A stretch of 64,000 nt of DNA from UBA6912 sp963792895 (GCA_963792895.1 CAWBYA010000007.1:186001-250000); one strand, 5' to 3'. Shown: positions 45,333-54,492, counted from the first letter of the stretch. Notes: a model not told the origin generated them from the sequence alone. Translations and numbers: made by a program.

Positions 45333-46104
45333 ACGTGTCCTCGCCCCCAATCCCGGCCCCTACACCGGGCCCGGCACCAACACGTACGTGGTCGACTTCG
45401 AAGGGGTCTCGGTCGTCCTCGATCCCGGGCCGATCATCGACACTCACCTCGCGGCCATCGAACATGCCATCGGCAACTCGTCTGCCGTCGCCGTCCTCGT
45501 CACGCATACCCACCCCGACCACGCACCGGCGGCAAACCCGCTGGCTCGAAGGCTCTCGGTGCCGGCACTCGGGTTTGCCCCCGGTCCCCACTTCGATCCG
45601 ACGGAGCTCCTCATCGACGGCCAGGAGGTGCCGGTCGGGACGGGCAGGCTCAGGGTGGTCCATACGCCCGGCCATACGCCCGACCACATCTGTTTTCTGG
45701 CCCAGGGCGTGCTCTTCACCGGCGACCACATCATGGGGGGCTCAACGGTGATCATCGAGGACGCAACGGACTACATGGCATCGCTGCACAAGGTCCGCAG
45801 CCTCCGCCCCGCTCACCTCTGTCCCGGACATGGCCCCGAGATTCCAGAGGCGGTTGCGATGGTTGAGGCGTACATCGCACACCGCGAGGAGCGGGAGCGG
45901 CAGGTGCTCCAGGCTGTGATCGACGGAGCCGACACCGTCGGCGCAATCGTCGAGGTCGTCTACCCCGGGCTCGATGGGTCGCTGGTTCCCGCTGCCGTCA
46001 TGCAGGTGGAGACCCAGCTGCAGAAGTTGGACCGTGACGGCCGTGTAGAGTTCTTTCCCGACGGCGCCATGGGCCGCGCCGTTCATCGTCCCCACGCGGA
46101 GTAG
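45322..46104 (+). CDS. Metallo-beta-lactamase-fold hydrolase (LACTB2-like)
   Basis: This 260-residue protein has VTHTHPDHAPAA (HxHxDH), VVHTPGHTPDHICF, LFTGDHIMGG and CPGHGPEI, the complete zinc-ligand set, then a winged-helix-like C-terminus. Similar proteins act as ribonucleases or thioesterases. GTG 45322 gives the family start (KIERVLAPNPGPYTGPGTNTYVV); it lies inside the NUDIX 3' end. Confidence 0.88.
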   Translation: MKIERVLAPNPGPYTGPGTNTYVVDFEGVSVVLDPGPIIDTHLAAIEHAIGNSSAVAVLVTHTHPDHAPAANPLARRLSVPALGFAPGPHFDPTELLIDGQEVPVGTGRLRVVHTPGHTPDHICFLAQGVLFTGDHIMGGSTVIIEDATDYMASLHKVRSLRPAHLCPGHGPEIPEAVAMVEAYIAHREERERQVLQAVIDGADTVGAIVEVVYPGLDGSLVPAAVMQVETQLQKLDRDGRVEFFPDGAMGRAVHRPHAE

Positions 46105-46114
46105 AACGAACATC

Positions 46115-47269
46115 GTGAAGCGGTACCTGGCGGCCGTTGCGGCCGTCGCGCTCATGGTTGGTCCCGGCATCGCGGCGGCCGCCCAGAGCGAGATCACACC
46201 AGACGACGTCGCCGCCGCAGACGCGGCGCGTCGCGCAGTGTCGGCCGAGCTCGCAAACACCACCGCCGAGTACGACGCGGCTGTGCAGCGCAGCGTAGAG
46301 ACCGAGGATGATCTCTCGGTGCTCTCTGTCGAGATATCCGTCAACGAACGCGCCCTTTCCGACCTGCGCCTCCAGGCCGAGCAAGTCGCCCGTTCGCTCT
46401 ACATGGAGGCCGGCGGGGTCGATGCGATGTCGATGCTCGATGCGCAATCCATCAACGACATCTCCATTCGCAGCGGCTATCTCGAAACCCTTTCGGCCTC
46501 GGGCCAGGCAACCCTGTCTCGTCTCGTTGCCCTCGAAGGTGCCTTCCAGGACCAGGAGACACGGCTCGCCGGGCTCCTCAGCGATCAGCAGGCCACCACG
46601 GCCGAGCTCGAGGAACTGGCCGGCGACATCCTCGATCGGCTCGCTGCGGCCAACGCTGCGTATGACCAGGTTGCGTCTGCGTACGCAGTCCAGGAGGAAG
46701 CGAAGCGGCGGGCCGCCGAGGAAGCAGCTCGGCGGGCCGCCGAGGAAGCAGCCCGCCTGGCCGCAACCACGACCACCCTGGCTCCCACGGACACGACGCT
46801 CGTACCGACCGACGATCCGACAACCACGACTGTTGCCCCAGCGCCTCCGCCGCCCCCGTCGAGTGGGGGCCGCACGTGCCCTGTCAACGGCGCCGTGTCG
46901 TTCACGGACACATGGGGAGCGCCTCGTTCAGGCGGTCGCACGCATCAGGGTGTCGACATGATCGCCGCTCGCGGCACGCCACTCGTCGCCATCGAGGACG
47001 GCGTGATCGCCCGGCTCAGCAACAGCAGCCTCGGGGGGATCACCATCTGGCTGGCTGGGTCGAGTGGCGATGAGTTCTACTACGCCCACCTCGACGGCTA
47101 CGCAAGCGGTCTGTCCTCAGGGCAGCGCGTCACGGTCGGGACGCTCATCGGGTACGTGGGCAACACCGGCAATGCCCAGTACACCGTTCCTCACCTCCAC
47201 TTCGAGTGGCATCCCGGCGGCGGCTCTGCGGCCAACCCGTACCCACTCACCGCCGGTCTCTGCTTCTAG
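46115..47269 (+). CDS. M23-family peptidoglycan endopeptidase with coiled coil (EnvC/RipA-like partner)
   Basis: This 384-residue secreted protein has a signal peptide (to about residue 23) and a coiled coil over 25-210, ending in an Ala/Glu/Arg repeat (two copies of RRAAEEAA). A Thr/Pro linker follows, then a LytM/M23 domain with THQGVDM (H and D zinc ligands) and HLHFEWHP. It cleaves or activates cleavage of peptidoglycan cross-links during growth or division. The start is GTG 46115, 10 bp after the MBL gene. Confidence 0.9.
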   Translation: MKRYLAAVAAVALMVGPGIAAAAQSEITPDDVAAADAARRAVSAELANTTAEYDAAVQRSVETEDDLSVLSVEISVNERALSDLRLQAEQVARSLYMEAGGVDAMSMLDAQSINDISIRSGYLETLSASGQATLSRLVALEGAFQDQETRLAGLLSDQQATTAELEELAGDILDRLAAANAAYDQVASAYAVQEEAKRRAAEEAARRAAEEAARLAATTTTLAPTDTTLVPTDDPTTTTVAPAPPPPPSSGGRTCPVNGAVSFTDTWGAPRSGGRTHQGVDMIAARGTPLVAIEDGVIARLSNSSLGGITIWLAGSSGDEFYYAHLDGYASGLSSGQRVTVGTLIGYVGNTGNAQYTVPHLHFEWHPGGGSAANPYPLTAGLCF

Positions 47270-47413
47270 GCGAACTCGCAGCGGGCTCGCCATCACCGCC
47301 GGCCCAGAATCCACCATGAACCGTCGGCTCTTTCGCCCGGACGGGTCACTCGTGCCTGGACCGCGGGTCCTCTTGCCCTACATTGGGGGTCGCGACGCGA
47401 CAAGACTGCTGCC

Positions 47414-49972
47414 ATGAAGCCCCTTCGCACCCTCACGGTCATCCCCTCGCTGCCCGAGCCGCTGGAGTCGTTGCGCCGACTCGCCTTCGACCTCCATTGG
47501 GCGTGGTCGCACGACGCAATCGAGCTCTTCCGTCGTCTCGACTACGACTTGTGGGTGGAGAGCGGCCACAATCCCGTGCGGCTGCTCGGCACGATGGCGC
47601 AAGATCGTCTGGAGGAACTGGCCCGAGATTCCGCTTTCCTCGCTCACCTCGACCGGGTGGTCCGTGAGTTCGACGAGTATGCGGCCGGCGAAACCACCTG
47701 GTTCCGCAGGACCCACGGCGATGTCGACGGCCCCCTCGTCGCCTACTTCTCGGCGGAGTTCGGCCTCACGGAATGCCTGTCGATCTTCGCAGGAGGACTG
47801 GGCATCCTCGCCGGCGACCATCTCAAGTCGGCGAGTGACCTCGGCGTACCGCTCGTCGGCGTCGGTCTCTTGTACCAGGAGGGGTACTTCCGTCAGGTCC
47901 TCAACGAGACGGGATGGCAGCAGGAGCAGTATGTCGAGAACGACTTCGGCAACCTGCCGCTGACCGAGGCATTGGCAGACGGCGCTCCGCTGGTGGTCGA
48001 GGTGCCGATGGAGCACGGCACGGTGCATGCCAAGGTCTGGGCAGTCCGAGTTGGTCGAGTTCCTCTCTACCTGCTCGACACCAATCTCGCCGCCAACCGG
48101 CCGGAGGATCGCGATATCACCGATCAGCTGTACGGCGGTGATGACCGCAACCGGCTCCGCCAGGAGATCGTTCTCGGCATCGGCGGCTTTCGCGCCGTCG
48201 AGGCGCTCGGGCTGTCCCCATCCGTCTATCACATGAACGAAGGCCACTCTGCCTTCCTTGTGCTCGAGTGGATCCGCTGCATCATGGCGAAGGAAGGCCT
48301 CAGCTTCGCTGAGGCACGCGAAGCGGCGGCAGGGCTCGTGTTCACAACCCACACTCCGGTCGCTGCCGGACACGACTACTTCGGGCCTCATCTGGTGGAA
48401 CGCTATCTGGGGCCCTTTGCTGCAGGCCTCGGGGTGGGCATGCCGGAACTGCTTGCGCTGGGCCGGAGTGAGCCCGAGAACTCGGCCGAGCAGTTCTGTG
48501 CGACGGTGCTCGCCCTCCGCACCGCGGCGTACACCAACGGCGTCAGCAAGCTCCACGGGGAGGTCAGCCGTGAGATGTGGCGGCGCGTGTGGCCGCAGTT
48601 GCCGGCGCCCGAGGTGCCCATAGCGTCGATCACGAATGGCGTGCACTTCGAGTCGTGGGTCTCGCACGACATGAAGGAGCTCTACGAGCGATATCTCGGC
48701 CCGAAGTGGCGGGAGGAACCCGCCGACCACCTGGTTTGGGAGCGGGCCATGCAGATCGCTCCCGAGGAGTTGTGGAGAACGCACGAGCGCCGCCGCGAAC
48801 GTCTCGTGGCATATGCGCGCCGGGCACTCAAGGAGCAGCTCGCTGCTCGTGGCGCCCCCCAGTCCGAGGTCGCCGTCGCCGACGTTGTGCTCGACCCCGA
48901 GGCTTTGACCATCGGGTTCGCGCGGCGGTTTGCGACGTACAAGCGTGCCGGGCTGTTGCTGCGCGACCCTGAGCGGCTCATCCGCATTCTCACCAACCCC
49001 GAAAGGCCCGTGCAGGTGATCTTCGCCGGCAAGGCTCACCCGCGTGACGATGCAGGCAAGGAGCTCATCCGCCAGATCATCACGCTGACCCACGACCCGG
49101 CCGTCCGCCGCCACGTGGTGTTCATCCAGGACTACGACATGGCGGTCGCCCGCTATCTGGTCCAAGGCGCCGACGTGTGGCTCAACACCCCGGTCCGTCC
49201 GGAGGAGGCGAGCGGAACGAGCGGCATGAAAGCCGCAGCCAACGGCGTGCTGAACCTCTCGACGCTCGACGGGTGGTGGGACGAAGCCTACGAGCCGAGC
49301 GTTGGTTGGGCCATCGGGCGAGGCGAGACCTATGTCGACGCCGAGTACCGGGACCACTTCGAGTCGGACATGTTGTACGACCTCATCGAGCGGGACTTGG
49401 TGCCAGCCTTCTACGACCGCGGGGTCGATGGGCTACCGCGGCGATGGCTCGGAATGATGCAAGCGTCGCTGGCCAATCTCAACGCCGTCTACAACACTCA
49501 CCGCATGGTGCGCGAGTACACCGAGCGGTTCTACCTGCCCGCAGCCGAGCGCTCTCACCACATGGCGGAGGACGGCTGGAAGGCAGCCAAGGAGCTGGCG
49601 GCATGGAAGCAGCGCATCCTCTCCACCTGGGGCGACGTCCAGATCTTCGACGCCGCGGTTGACCACGGTGTCGATACGTTGCACGTTGGGCAGCCGTTCG
49701 ACGTCGAGGTGAAGGTGCGCCTCGGCCGGCTTGCTCCCGACGATGTGTCCGTCGAGCTGTACCTCGGCAAGGTCGATGCGAGCGGGGACATCAAGGAAGG
49801 CAGGACGGTCTGCATGCAGCCCACGTCTGGTGGTGATGGCGAGTACCTGTTCGCAGCACCCGATGTCAGCTATCACCACAGCGGCACGCAGGGGGTGACC
49901 ATCCGGGTCGTGCCCGCGCATCCCGATCTCGTGCCGCGGGTCATGCCTCGGCTCATCACGTGGGCGATATGA
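47414..49972 (+). CDS. glgP: Alpha-glucan (glycogen) phosphorylase, GlgP type with DUF3417 N-terminus
   Basis: This 852-residue enzyme has an N-terminal DUF3417 region, then YFSAEFGLTECLSIFAGGLGILAGDHLKSASDLG, given here as AEFGLTECLSIFAGGLG. It also has HMNEGHSAF, FARRFATYKRAGLL, and the PLP lysine in EEASGTSGMKAAANG. It releases glucose-1-phosphate from glycogen or maltodextrin. The last codons overlap the acyltransferase start by 4 bp (ATGA at 49969). Confidence 0.94.
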   Translation: MKPLRTLTVIPSLPEPLESLRRLAFDLHWAWSHDAIELFRRLDYDLWVESGHNPVRLLGTMAQDRLEELARDSAFLAHLDRVVREFDEYAAGETTWFRRTHGDVDGPLVAYFSAEFGLTECLSIFAGGLGILAGDHLKSASDLGVPLVGVGLLYQEGYFRQVLNETGWQQEQYVENDFGNLPLTEALADGAPLVVEVPMEHGTVHAKVWAVRVGRVPLYLLDTNLAANRPEDRDITDQLYGGDDRNRLRQEIVLGIGGFRAVEALGLSPSVYHMNEGHSAFLVLEWIRCIMAKEGLSFAEAREAAAGLVFTTHTPVAAGHDYFGPHLVERYLGPFAAGLGVGMPELLALGRSEPENSAEQFCATVLALRTAAYTNGVSKLHGEVSREMWRRVWPQLPAPEVPIASITNGVHFESWVSHDMKELYERYLGPKWREEPADHLVWERAMQIAPEELWRTHERRRERLVAYARRALKEQLAARGAPQSEVAVADVVLDPEALTIGFARRFATYKRAGLLLRDPERLIRILTNPERPVQVIFAGKAHPRDDAGKELIRQIITLTHDPAVRRHVVFIQDYDMAVARYLVQGADVWLNTPVRPEEASGTSGMKAAANGVLNLSTLDGWWDEAYEPSVGWAIGRGETYVDAEYRDHFESDMLYDLIERDLVPAFYDRGVDGLPRRWLGMMQASLANLNAVYNTHRMVREYTERFYLPAAERSHHMAEDGWKAAKELAAWKQRILSTWGDVQIFDAAVDHGVDTLHVGQPFDVEVKVRLGRLAPDDVSVELYLGKVDASGDIKEGRTVCMQPTSGGDGEYLFAAPDVSYHHSGTQGVTIRVVPAHPDLVPRVMPRLITWAI

Positions 49973-50730
49973 TGCGCACGATTCGCGACTGGGTGTTCAC
50001 GGTGCCGTTCCTCCTCGCGTTCGGGCTGACGCTCGTCGTCTTCGATCTGGCAGGGCGTATCGTGCGCCCGTTCAGCCTTCGCGGTTTCGAGCGGGTCATG
50101 GCGGCGCTTCAGCGGACGCTGATCGCCGTCTTCCGGATCTGCGGGACAAAGGTACGAGTGGAGCGTTCACCGGCCATCCAGCCCGGAACGGGTTATGCGG
50201 TGGTGTCCAATCACCAGAGCATGTTCGATATCGTCCTCATCGGCGGCCTGCTCTTCACGAACTACCCGAAGTACGTGGCGAAAAAGGAGCTGGGGCGCCA
50301 CATCCCCAGCATCTCCCTGAATCTGAAGCGCGGCGGGAACGCCCTCATCGACAGGAACGACCGCCATCAGGCCGTCGACGCCATCGCCGAGATGGCGACG
50401 ACGGCTCAAGCCCGCAACGTCAGCGTCGTGATCTTCCCGGAAGGCACGCGAAGTCGCGACGGGACGCTGGGCGAGTTCCGGCGTGGCGGTGCGAAGGCCA
50501 TGCTGAAGTCGGCCGATGCGCTCTCGGTGGTGCCGACCGTCATCGACGGTTCGTGGAAGCTGGCGCGCCACAACTTCAAGCCGGTGCCGTTCGGCACGAC
50601 TGTCCGAGTGCGATTCGGGGATCCGATTCCGCGTCACGCAGGTGACGCCGGAGAGATGATCGACGCAGCCGTGAGCGAGATCCGCGCGACCCTCGAGACA
50701 TGGCGAGCTGAGCGAGCCGACACAGGCTGA
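49969..50730 (+). CDS. plsC: 1-acyl-sn-glycerol-3-phosphate acyltransferase
   Basis: This 253-residue membrane protein has an N-terminal hydrophobic helix, then VSNHQSMFDIVLIGGL (NHxxxxD), KKELGRHIPSI, FPEGTRSRDGTL (EGTR) and VVPTVIDGSW, the four acyltransferase blocks. It makes phosphatidic acid. ATG 49969 was chosen over GTG 49960 because of the ATGA overlap with glgP. Confidence 0.92.
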   Translation: MMRTIRDWVFTVPFLLAFGLTLVVFDLAGRIVRPFSLRGFERVMAALQRTLIAVFRICGTKVRVERSPAIQPGTGYAVVSNHQSMFDIVLIGGLLFTNYPKYVAKKELGRHIPSISLNLKRGGNALIDRNDRHQAVDAIAEMATTAQARNVSVVIFPEGTRSRDGTLGEFRRGGAKAMLKSADALSVVPTVIDGSWKLARHNFKPVPFGTTVRVRFGDPIPRHAGDAGEMIDAAVSEIRATLETWRAERADTG

Positions 50731-50746
50731 GCGCTCGGGCACGCCG

Positions 50747-51160
50747 TCAGCGGTTCTGCATCCAGTGGGCCGACTGGCTGAACCGATCGTCGAGGAACGA
50801 ACGCAGCGAGCCCTTCACGCCGGCCTCGTCGAGCGCCTCGGTCATGCACCGCAGCCATTCATCGACCTCGTCGCGGCCGATGGCGAAGGGGAAGTGGCGC
50901 ATCCGCAAGGCAGGGTGGCCCCGCTTCTCGATGTAGAGATTCGGTCCGCCCATCCACCCTGAGAGGAACTCGTAGAGCTTCTGTCTCGAAACAGAGTCGT
51001 CTTTCGGCAGCATTGCACGGAGGGTTGGCGCGGATGCGTCGATGCGGTCGTAGAAACCGTCGACCAGGTTGCGCACTGCGCCGTCGCCGCCGATCTCCTC
51101 GTACGGCGTCGCCGCCGACCCCCATGCGTAGGGAGTGCTGCGTGGTGCGTCCGGCATCAT
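50747..51160 (-). CDS. Group II truncated hemoglobin (trHbO-like)
   Basis: This 137-residue globin has a conserved FYDRIDAS helix, LYEFLSGWMGGPNLYIEKRGHPALRMRH, given here as WMGGPNLYIEKRGHP, and the proximal His in MRHFPFAIG, ending SAHWMQNR. Such proteins bind O2 or NO and help with oxidative or nitrosative stress. ATG 51160 follows TAACCT by 7 nt. It converges on plsC with 16 bp between stops. Confidence 0.9.
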   Translation of the reverse strand: MMPDAPRSTPYAWGSAATPYEEIGGDGAVRNLVDGFYDRIDASAPTLRAMLPKDDSVSRQKLYEFLSGWMGGPNLYIEKRGHPALRMRHFPFAIGRDEVDEWLRCMTEALDEAGVKGSLRSFLDDRFSQSAHWMQNR

Positions 51161-51167
51161 GACGGCG

Positions 51168-51173
51168 AGGTTA
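51168..51173 (-). promoter_or_regulatory. -10 hexamer TAACCT, truncated hemoglobin
   Basis: Ends 7 nt before ATG 51160; leaderless type, and favours 51160 over 51157. Confidence 0.45.
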
Positions 51174-51209
51174 GAGCCAGCACGGGGCGAGCCGGCCCGT
51201 CCTCGACTG

Positions 51210-51623
51210 TCACGACCCGGCGTAGCCGACCTCCTGGAGCAGCCAGAGGTTGCCGTCCGGGTCGGCGAACTCCGCATACGACATGTAGTCCCTCCGCTCC
51301 GGGTCGATGCCCGGCGCCCGTCCATCGGGCCCGTAGTGGAACGGCGCTTTCACCTCGATGCCGTTTCCGACGAGCTTGCTGCGAGCAGCTGCGATGTCAT
51401 CAACGACGAGATGCATTCCGCGCAACGATCCTGGGGCAGCATCGCCGAGGCCGATCCCGCAGGTGATCGAACAGGCCGATCCCGGTGGCGTCAGCTGGAC
51501 GACTCGGAAATCGGGTCCAGTCGTGTGATCCACGTCGAGCACGAACCCGGCTCTCTCGTAGAACGCCTTGGCGCTATCCACGTCCGACACCGGAAGGATG
51601 ATCACCTCGAGCTTCATGTCCAT
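51210..51623 (-). CDS. VOC-family (glyoxalase/bleomycin-resistance-like) protein
   Basis: This 137-residue protein has KLEVIILPVSDVDSAKAFYE, GMHLVVDDIAAARSKLV, and EFADPDGNLWLLQE, the two beta-alpha-beta VOC modules with their metal-ligand strands. The ligand is unknown. It is the third gene of the ArsR-AHSA1 operon, 33 bp after the AHSA1 stop. Confidence 0.87.
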   Translation of the reverse strand: MDMKLEVIILPVSDVDSAKAFYERAGFVLDVDHTTGPDFRVVQLTPPGSACSITCGIGLGDAAPGSLRGMHLVVDDIAAARSKLVGNGIEVKAPFHYGPDGRAPGIDPERRDYMSYAEFADPDGNLWLLQEVGYAGS

Positions 51624-51656
51624 GTTGCGCCCTCCTGGGTGGTGGTGCCGTCTGCG

Positions 51657-52136
51657 TCAACGGGCCAGCAGCTCATCGAGCCGTTCGTAGCCTTCACGCA
51701 CGCCCCCTTCCACGCCGCTCGCCAGGAAGGCGTCGCGGCCTTCGAAGCTGTCGACGAGCGATGTTACGGTCAGCTGGGTGCGACCGTCGTGGAGATCCTC
51801 GAGCACCAAGCGCTCGAGGGCGACACCGTCCGGCAAGCCCTCGTACGTGAAGGTCTGGACGATGAGCTCGAATGGGCGGACCTCATGAAAGCTGCCGTGG
51901 AAGCCGTACTCCCTGCCATCGCTCGCATGGACGTAGCGGTAGGAGCCCCCCGTCCGGCAATCCCAGACGTCGATACGCATCTCATGGCGGCGTGGGCCGA
52001 GCCATCGAACGACCAACTCAGGGTCGGTGTGGGCTCGGAACACCTTGTCGGGCGTGGCCCCGAACTGGCGAGTGATCCTGACGAGTGGGACCCTGGGATC
52101 GGCAGTGATCTCGGTGACGTGGGTGCGGGTGCTCAC
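51657..52136 (-). CDS. AHSA1-family SRPBCC protein
   Basis: This 159-residue protein has VRITRQFGATPDKVFRAHTDPELVVRWLGP, given as DKVFRAHTDPELVVRWLGP, then DVWDCRTGGSYRY and a C-terminal helix (GVREGYERLDELL), the activator-of-Hsp90-ATPase-1-like fold. Bacterial members are often paired with ArsR regulators and bind small ligands. GTG 52136 overlaps the arsR stop (GTGA). Confidence 0.88.
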   Translation of the reverse strand: MSTRTHVTEITADPRVPLVRITRQFGATPDKVFRAHTDPELVVRWLGPRRHEMRIDVWDCRTGGSYRYVHASDGREYGFHGSFHEVRPFELIVQTFTYEGLPDGVALERLVLEDLHDGRTQLTVTSLVDSFEGRDAFLASGVEGGVREGYERLDELLAR

Positions 52137-52495
52137 TGGTCCGCTCCTTGCTTGCGATGTCCGGGTTCGGTGGCGTCGGGCATGTCCGTGAGCAGGTCGT
52201 CGAGCCGCTGGTAGCGCTCCTCGGCTTCCCGGCGGTATCGCTCGATCCACTTGGTCGCCAGGTCGAATACGTCGGCTTCGAGATGCGCTGGGCGACGCTG
52301 CGCATCGCGAGTCCGGCTGACGAGACCGGCGTATTCGAGGACCCTCAGGTGTTTGGAGACCGCCTGCAAGCTCACGTCGTAGGGCTCGGCGAGCTCGTTG
52401 ACGGTGGCATCGCCTGCGGCCAGCCGCGCCACCATGTCGCGCCTGGTCGGATCGGCCAGTGCCGAGAACACGCGGGAGAGCGGATCGGCAGCCAT
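52133..52495 (-). CDS. ArsR-family winged-helix repressor
   Basis: This 120-residue regulator has RVFSALADPTRRDMVARLA, then the helix-turn-helix VNELAEPYDVSLQAVSKHLRVLEYAGLV, given as SLQAVSKHLRVLEYAGLV, and a C-terminal dimer helix. No metal-binding CxC is present, so a non-metal inducer is likely. ATG 52495 follows a strong GGAGGAGG site. It probably represses its own operon through the palindromes just upstream. Confidence 0.92.
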   Translation of the reverse strand: MAADPLSRVFSALADPTRRDMVARLAAGDATVNELAEPYDVSLQAVSKHLRVLEYAGLVSRTRDAQRRPAHLEADVFDLATKWIERYRREAEERYQRLDDLLTDMPDATEPGHRKQGADQ

Positions 52496-52514
52496 GACCT
52501 CCTCCGTGCGTAGA

Positions 52515-52524
52515 CAACCGGTTG
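52515..52524. promoter_or_regulatory. ArsR operator candidate 1 (CAACCGGTTG)
   Basis: Perfect 10-bp palindrome 20 bp upstream of the arsR start, built from CAACC/GGTTG half-sites. Confidence 0.55.
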
Positions 52525-52559
52525 GTTGAATGCACGGTACCAGTGGGTCTGGGTGGTTG

Positions 52560-52575
52560 TCAACCATGTGGTTGA
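52560..52575. promoter_or_regulatory. ArsR operator candidate 2 (TCAACCA-TG-TGGTTGA)
   Basis: Perfect 7-2-7 inverted repeat with the same CAACC/GGTTG half-sites as 52515-52524, centred 45-50 bp further from the gene. CAACCA-TGGTTG palindromes of this kind are familiar upstream of arsR-AHSA1 pairs. Confidence 0.65.
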
Positions 52576-52642
52576 GCAACGGATTCGCGTCCCGAGCGCT
52601 TCACGGCGGAGATGGGTCTGCCAAGCCCACGCGTCTGCCCGC

Positions 52643-52648
52643 TACCAT
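52643..52648 (+). promoter_or_regulatory. -10 hexamer TACCAT, purCSQL
   Basis: Ends 7 nt before GTG 52656; leaderless type. Confidence 0.5.
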
Positions 52649-52655
52649 CGCCCAC

Positions 52656-53546
52656 GTGCTTGCGCTGAAGCATCTCGGGTCTGGCAAAGTTCGCGATATC
52701 TACGAGATCGATGACGCCCGCTTGCTCATCGTTGCGTCCGATCGAATCTCCGCCTTCGACGTGGTCCTGCCGAACCCCATTCCCGACAAGGGCCGGGTGC
52801 TCACGGGCCTCTCGCAGCACTGGTTCGGGCTGCTCGACACCCCCCATCACCTGCTGTCGACCGACGTCGGCGACATCCCTCAGCTCGACGGCGACCAGCG
52901 GCGCCAACTCGCAGGGCGTTCGATGGTCGTGCGCAAGGCCGAGGTGATCCCGATGGAATGCGTCGTGCGTGGCTACCTCTACGGCTCGTCGTGGAAGGAG
53001 TACGCCGCAGGCGGTGGCCCGACCACCGAGCACCTACCGGCGGGGCTCCAGGTGGCCGATCGCCTCACCGAGCCAATCTTCACGCCCGCCACAAAAGCCG
53101 AATCGGGCCACGACGAGAACCTCACCGAGGCGGAGGCGAGGACCTTCGTCGGCGACGAGCGCTACGAAGCGCTGCGCAACTGCAGCATCGCCATCTACAC
53201 GCAGGCCGCAGACTACGCAGCGGAGCGCGGCATCCTCCTCGCCGACACCAAGTTCGAGTTCGGGCTGGTGAATGGGGAGATCATCCTCATCGACGAGGTG
53301 CTGACCCCTGACAGCTCGCGGTATTGGCCGGCAGATGCCTGGGCGCCGGGAGCGACCATGCCGTCGTACGACAAGCAGCCGGTTCGCGACTGGCTGGAGG
53401 CCCAGGATTGGGACAAGACGCCACCGGCTCCGCCGCTTCCCGACGATGTCGTCGCCGACACCCGCCGCCGCTATGTCGAGGCATTCGAACGCCTCACCGG
53501 GAGCGGCTTCGCCGACTACCTGCGTATGAGCGGGGCCGCCGAGTGA
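52656..53546 (+). CDS. purC: Phosphoribosylaminoimidazole-succinocarboxamide synthase
   Basis: This 296-residue enzyme has GSGKVRDIYEIDDARLLIVASDRISAFD, given as SGKVRDIYEID, then VRGYLYGSSWKEY, and LLADTKFEFG...LIDEVLTPDSSRYW. It makes SAICAR from CAIR and aspartate. GTG 52656 was chosen because it gives the family start (LALKHLGSGKVRD) and follows TACCAT by 7 nt. It leads the overlapping purC-purS-purQ-purL block. Confidence 0.95.
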   Translation: MLALKHLGSGKVRDIYEIDDARLLIVASDRISAFDVVLPNPIPDKGRVLTGLSQHWFGLLDTPHHLLSTDVGDIPQLDGDQRRQLAGRSMVVRKAEVIPMECVVRGYLYGSSWKEYAAGGGPTTEHLPAGLQVADRLTEPIFTPATKAESGHDENLTEAEARTFVGDERYEALRNCSIAIYTQAADYAAERGILLADTKFEFGLVNGEIILIDEVLTPDSSRYWPADAWAPGATMPSYDKQPVRDWLEAQDWDKTPPAPPLPDDVVADTRRRYVEAFERLTGSGFADYLRMSGAAE

Positions 53547-53785
53547 AGATGCGCGTCGCCATCACCCGCAAGGCGGGGCTCTCCGACCCCGAGGGCGTCG
53601 AGACCCAGCGTGCCCTGCACGACCTGGGCTACACCGGGGTCGGCGACGTTCACTTTGGCCGCATCATCACCCTCGAGGTCGATGCGCCGGACGCCGCCTC
53701 GGCGATGGCCCAGGTGCAGGAGATGTGCGAGCGGCTCCTCGCCAACCCCGTGATCGAGGAGTACGCCGTCGAGGTGGTGGAGTGA
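53543..53785 (+). CDS. purS: Phosphoribosylformylglycinamidine synthase subunit PurS
   Basis: This 80-residue protein has the PurS fold: KAGLSDPEGVETQRALHDLG, VGDVHFGRIITLEV and EMCERLLANPVIEEY. It bridges PurQ and PurL. The GTG 53543 start overlaps purC (GTGA); ATG 53549 is an alternative two codons in. It also overlaps purQ by 4 bp. Confidence 0.92.
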   Translation: MKMRVAITRKAGLSDPEGVETQRALHDLGYTGVGDVHFGRIITLEVDAPDAASAMAQVQEMCERLLANPVIEEYAVEVVE

Positions 53786-54492
53786 CCGTCGCCGTTGTGG
53801 TGTTTCCCGGCACCAACTGCGAGCACGACGTGAAGCACGCGCTTGGCGTCCTGGGTACGGCTGCGGAGCTGGTCTGGCACCGCGAGACGGATCTCTCCGG
53901 AGCGGCGGGCGTCGTGCTGCCAGGCGGCTTCGCACACGGCGACTACCTGCGTACCGGCGCCATTGCCCGCTTCTCACCGATCATGGCCGAGGTCGCGCGG
54001 CTTGCGGAAGGCGGCCGCCCGGTGCTGGGCATCTGCAATGGGTTCCAGATCCTGTGTGAGGCGGGATTGCTCCCCGGGGCGCTCGTGGCCAACCGTGACC
54101 TGCGGTTCATCTGCCGGCCGATCCACGTCCGCGTGGAGTCGACCGCAAGCGTGCTCACCGCCGCGGCGAGCGAGGGCGACGTGCTGCGCATCCCGCTCAA
54201 CTCGTACGAGGGCAACTACGTCGCTCCGGTCGAAGATCTGGACCGATTGGACGCTGACCGGCGCGTCATGGTGCGCTACTGCGATGCTGCCGGACGGGTC
54301 ACCGGCGAGAGCAACCCGAACGGGTCGACCGCTGCGATCGCCGGCATCGCCAACGAAGCAGGCAACGTGGCCGGGCTGATGCCCCATCCCGAGCGGGCCG
54401 CAGAGGAAGTTCTCGGCTCAACCGATGGCCGGATACTGCTCGAGTCGTTCGTCGCCGCGGTGACCGCCGTCCCCAGCACCCGATCCCGATGA
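53782..54492 (+). CDS. purQ: Phosphoribosylformylglycinamidine synthase subunit PurQ (glutaminase)
   Basis: This 236-residue class I amidotransferase has VVVFPGTNCEHDV, VLGICNGFQIL (catalytic Cys) and GLMPHPERA (catalytic His). It supplies ammonia to PurL. GTG 53782 overlaps purS, and its stop overlaps the purL ATG. Confidence 0.95.
   Translation: MTVAVVVFPGTNCEHDVKHALGVLGTAAELVWHRETDLSGAAGVVLPGGFAHGDYLRTGAIARFSPIMAEVARLAEGGRPVLGICNGFQILCEAGLLPGALVANRDLRFICRPIHVRVESTASVLTAAASEGDVLRIPLNSYEGNYVAPVEDLDRLDADRRVMVRYCDAAGRVTGESNPNGSTAAIAGIANEAGNVAGLMPHPERAAEEVLGSTDGRILLESFVAAVTAVPSTRSR

Noticed and set aside
47378..49357. 659-aa minus-strand ORF opposite glgP
   Set aside because: Mirror of a well-conserved phosphorylase; no domain of its own.
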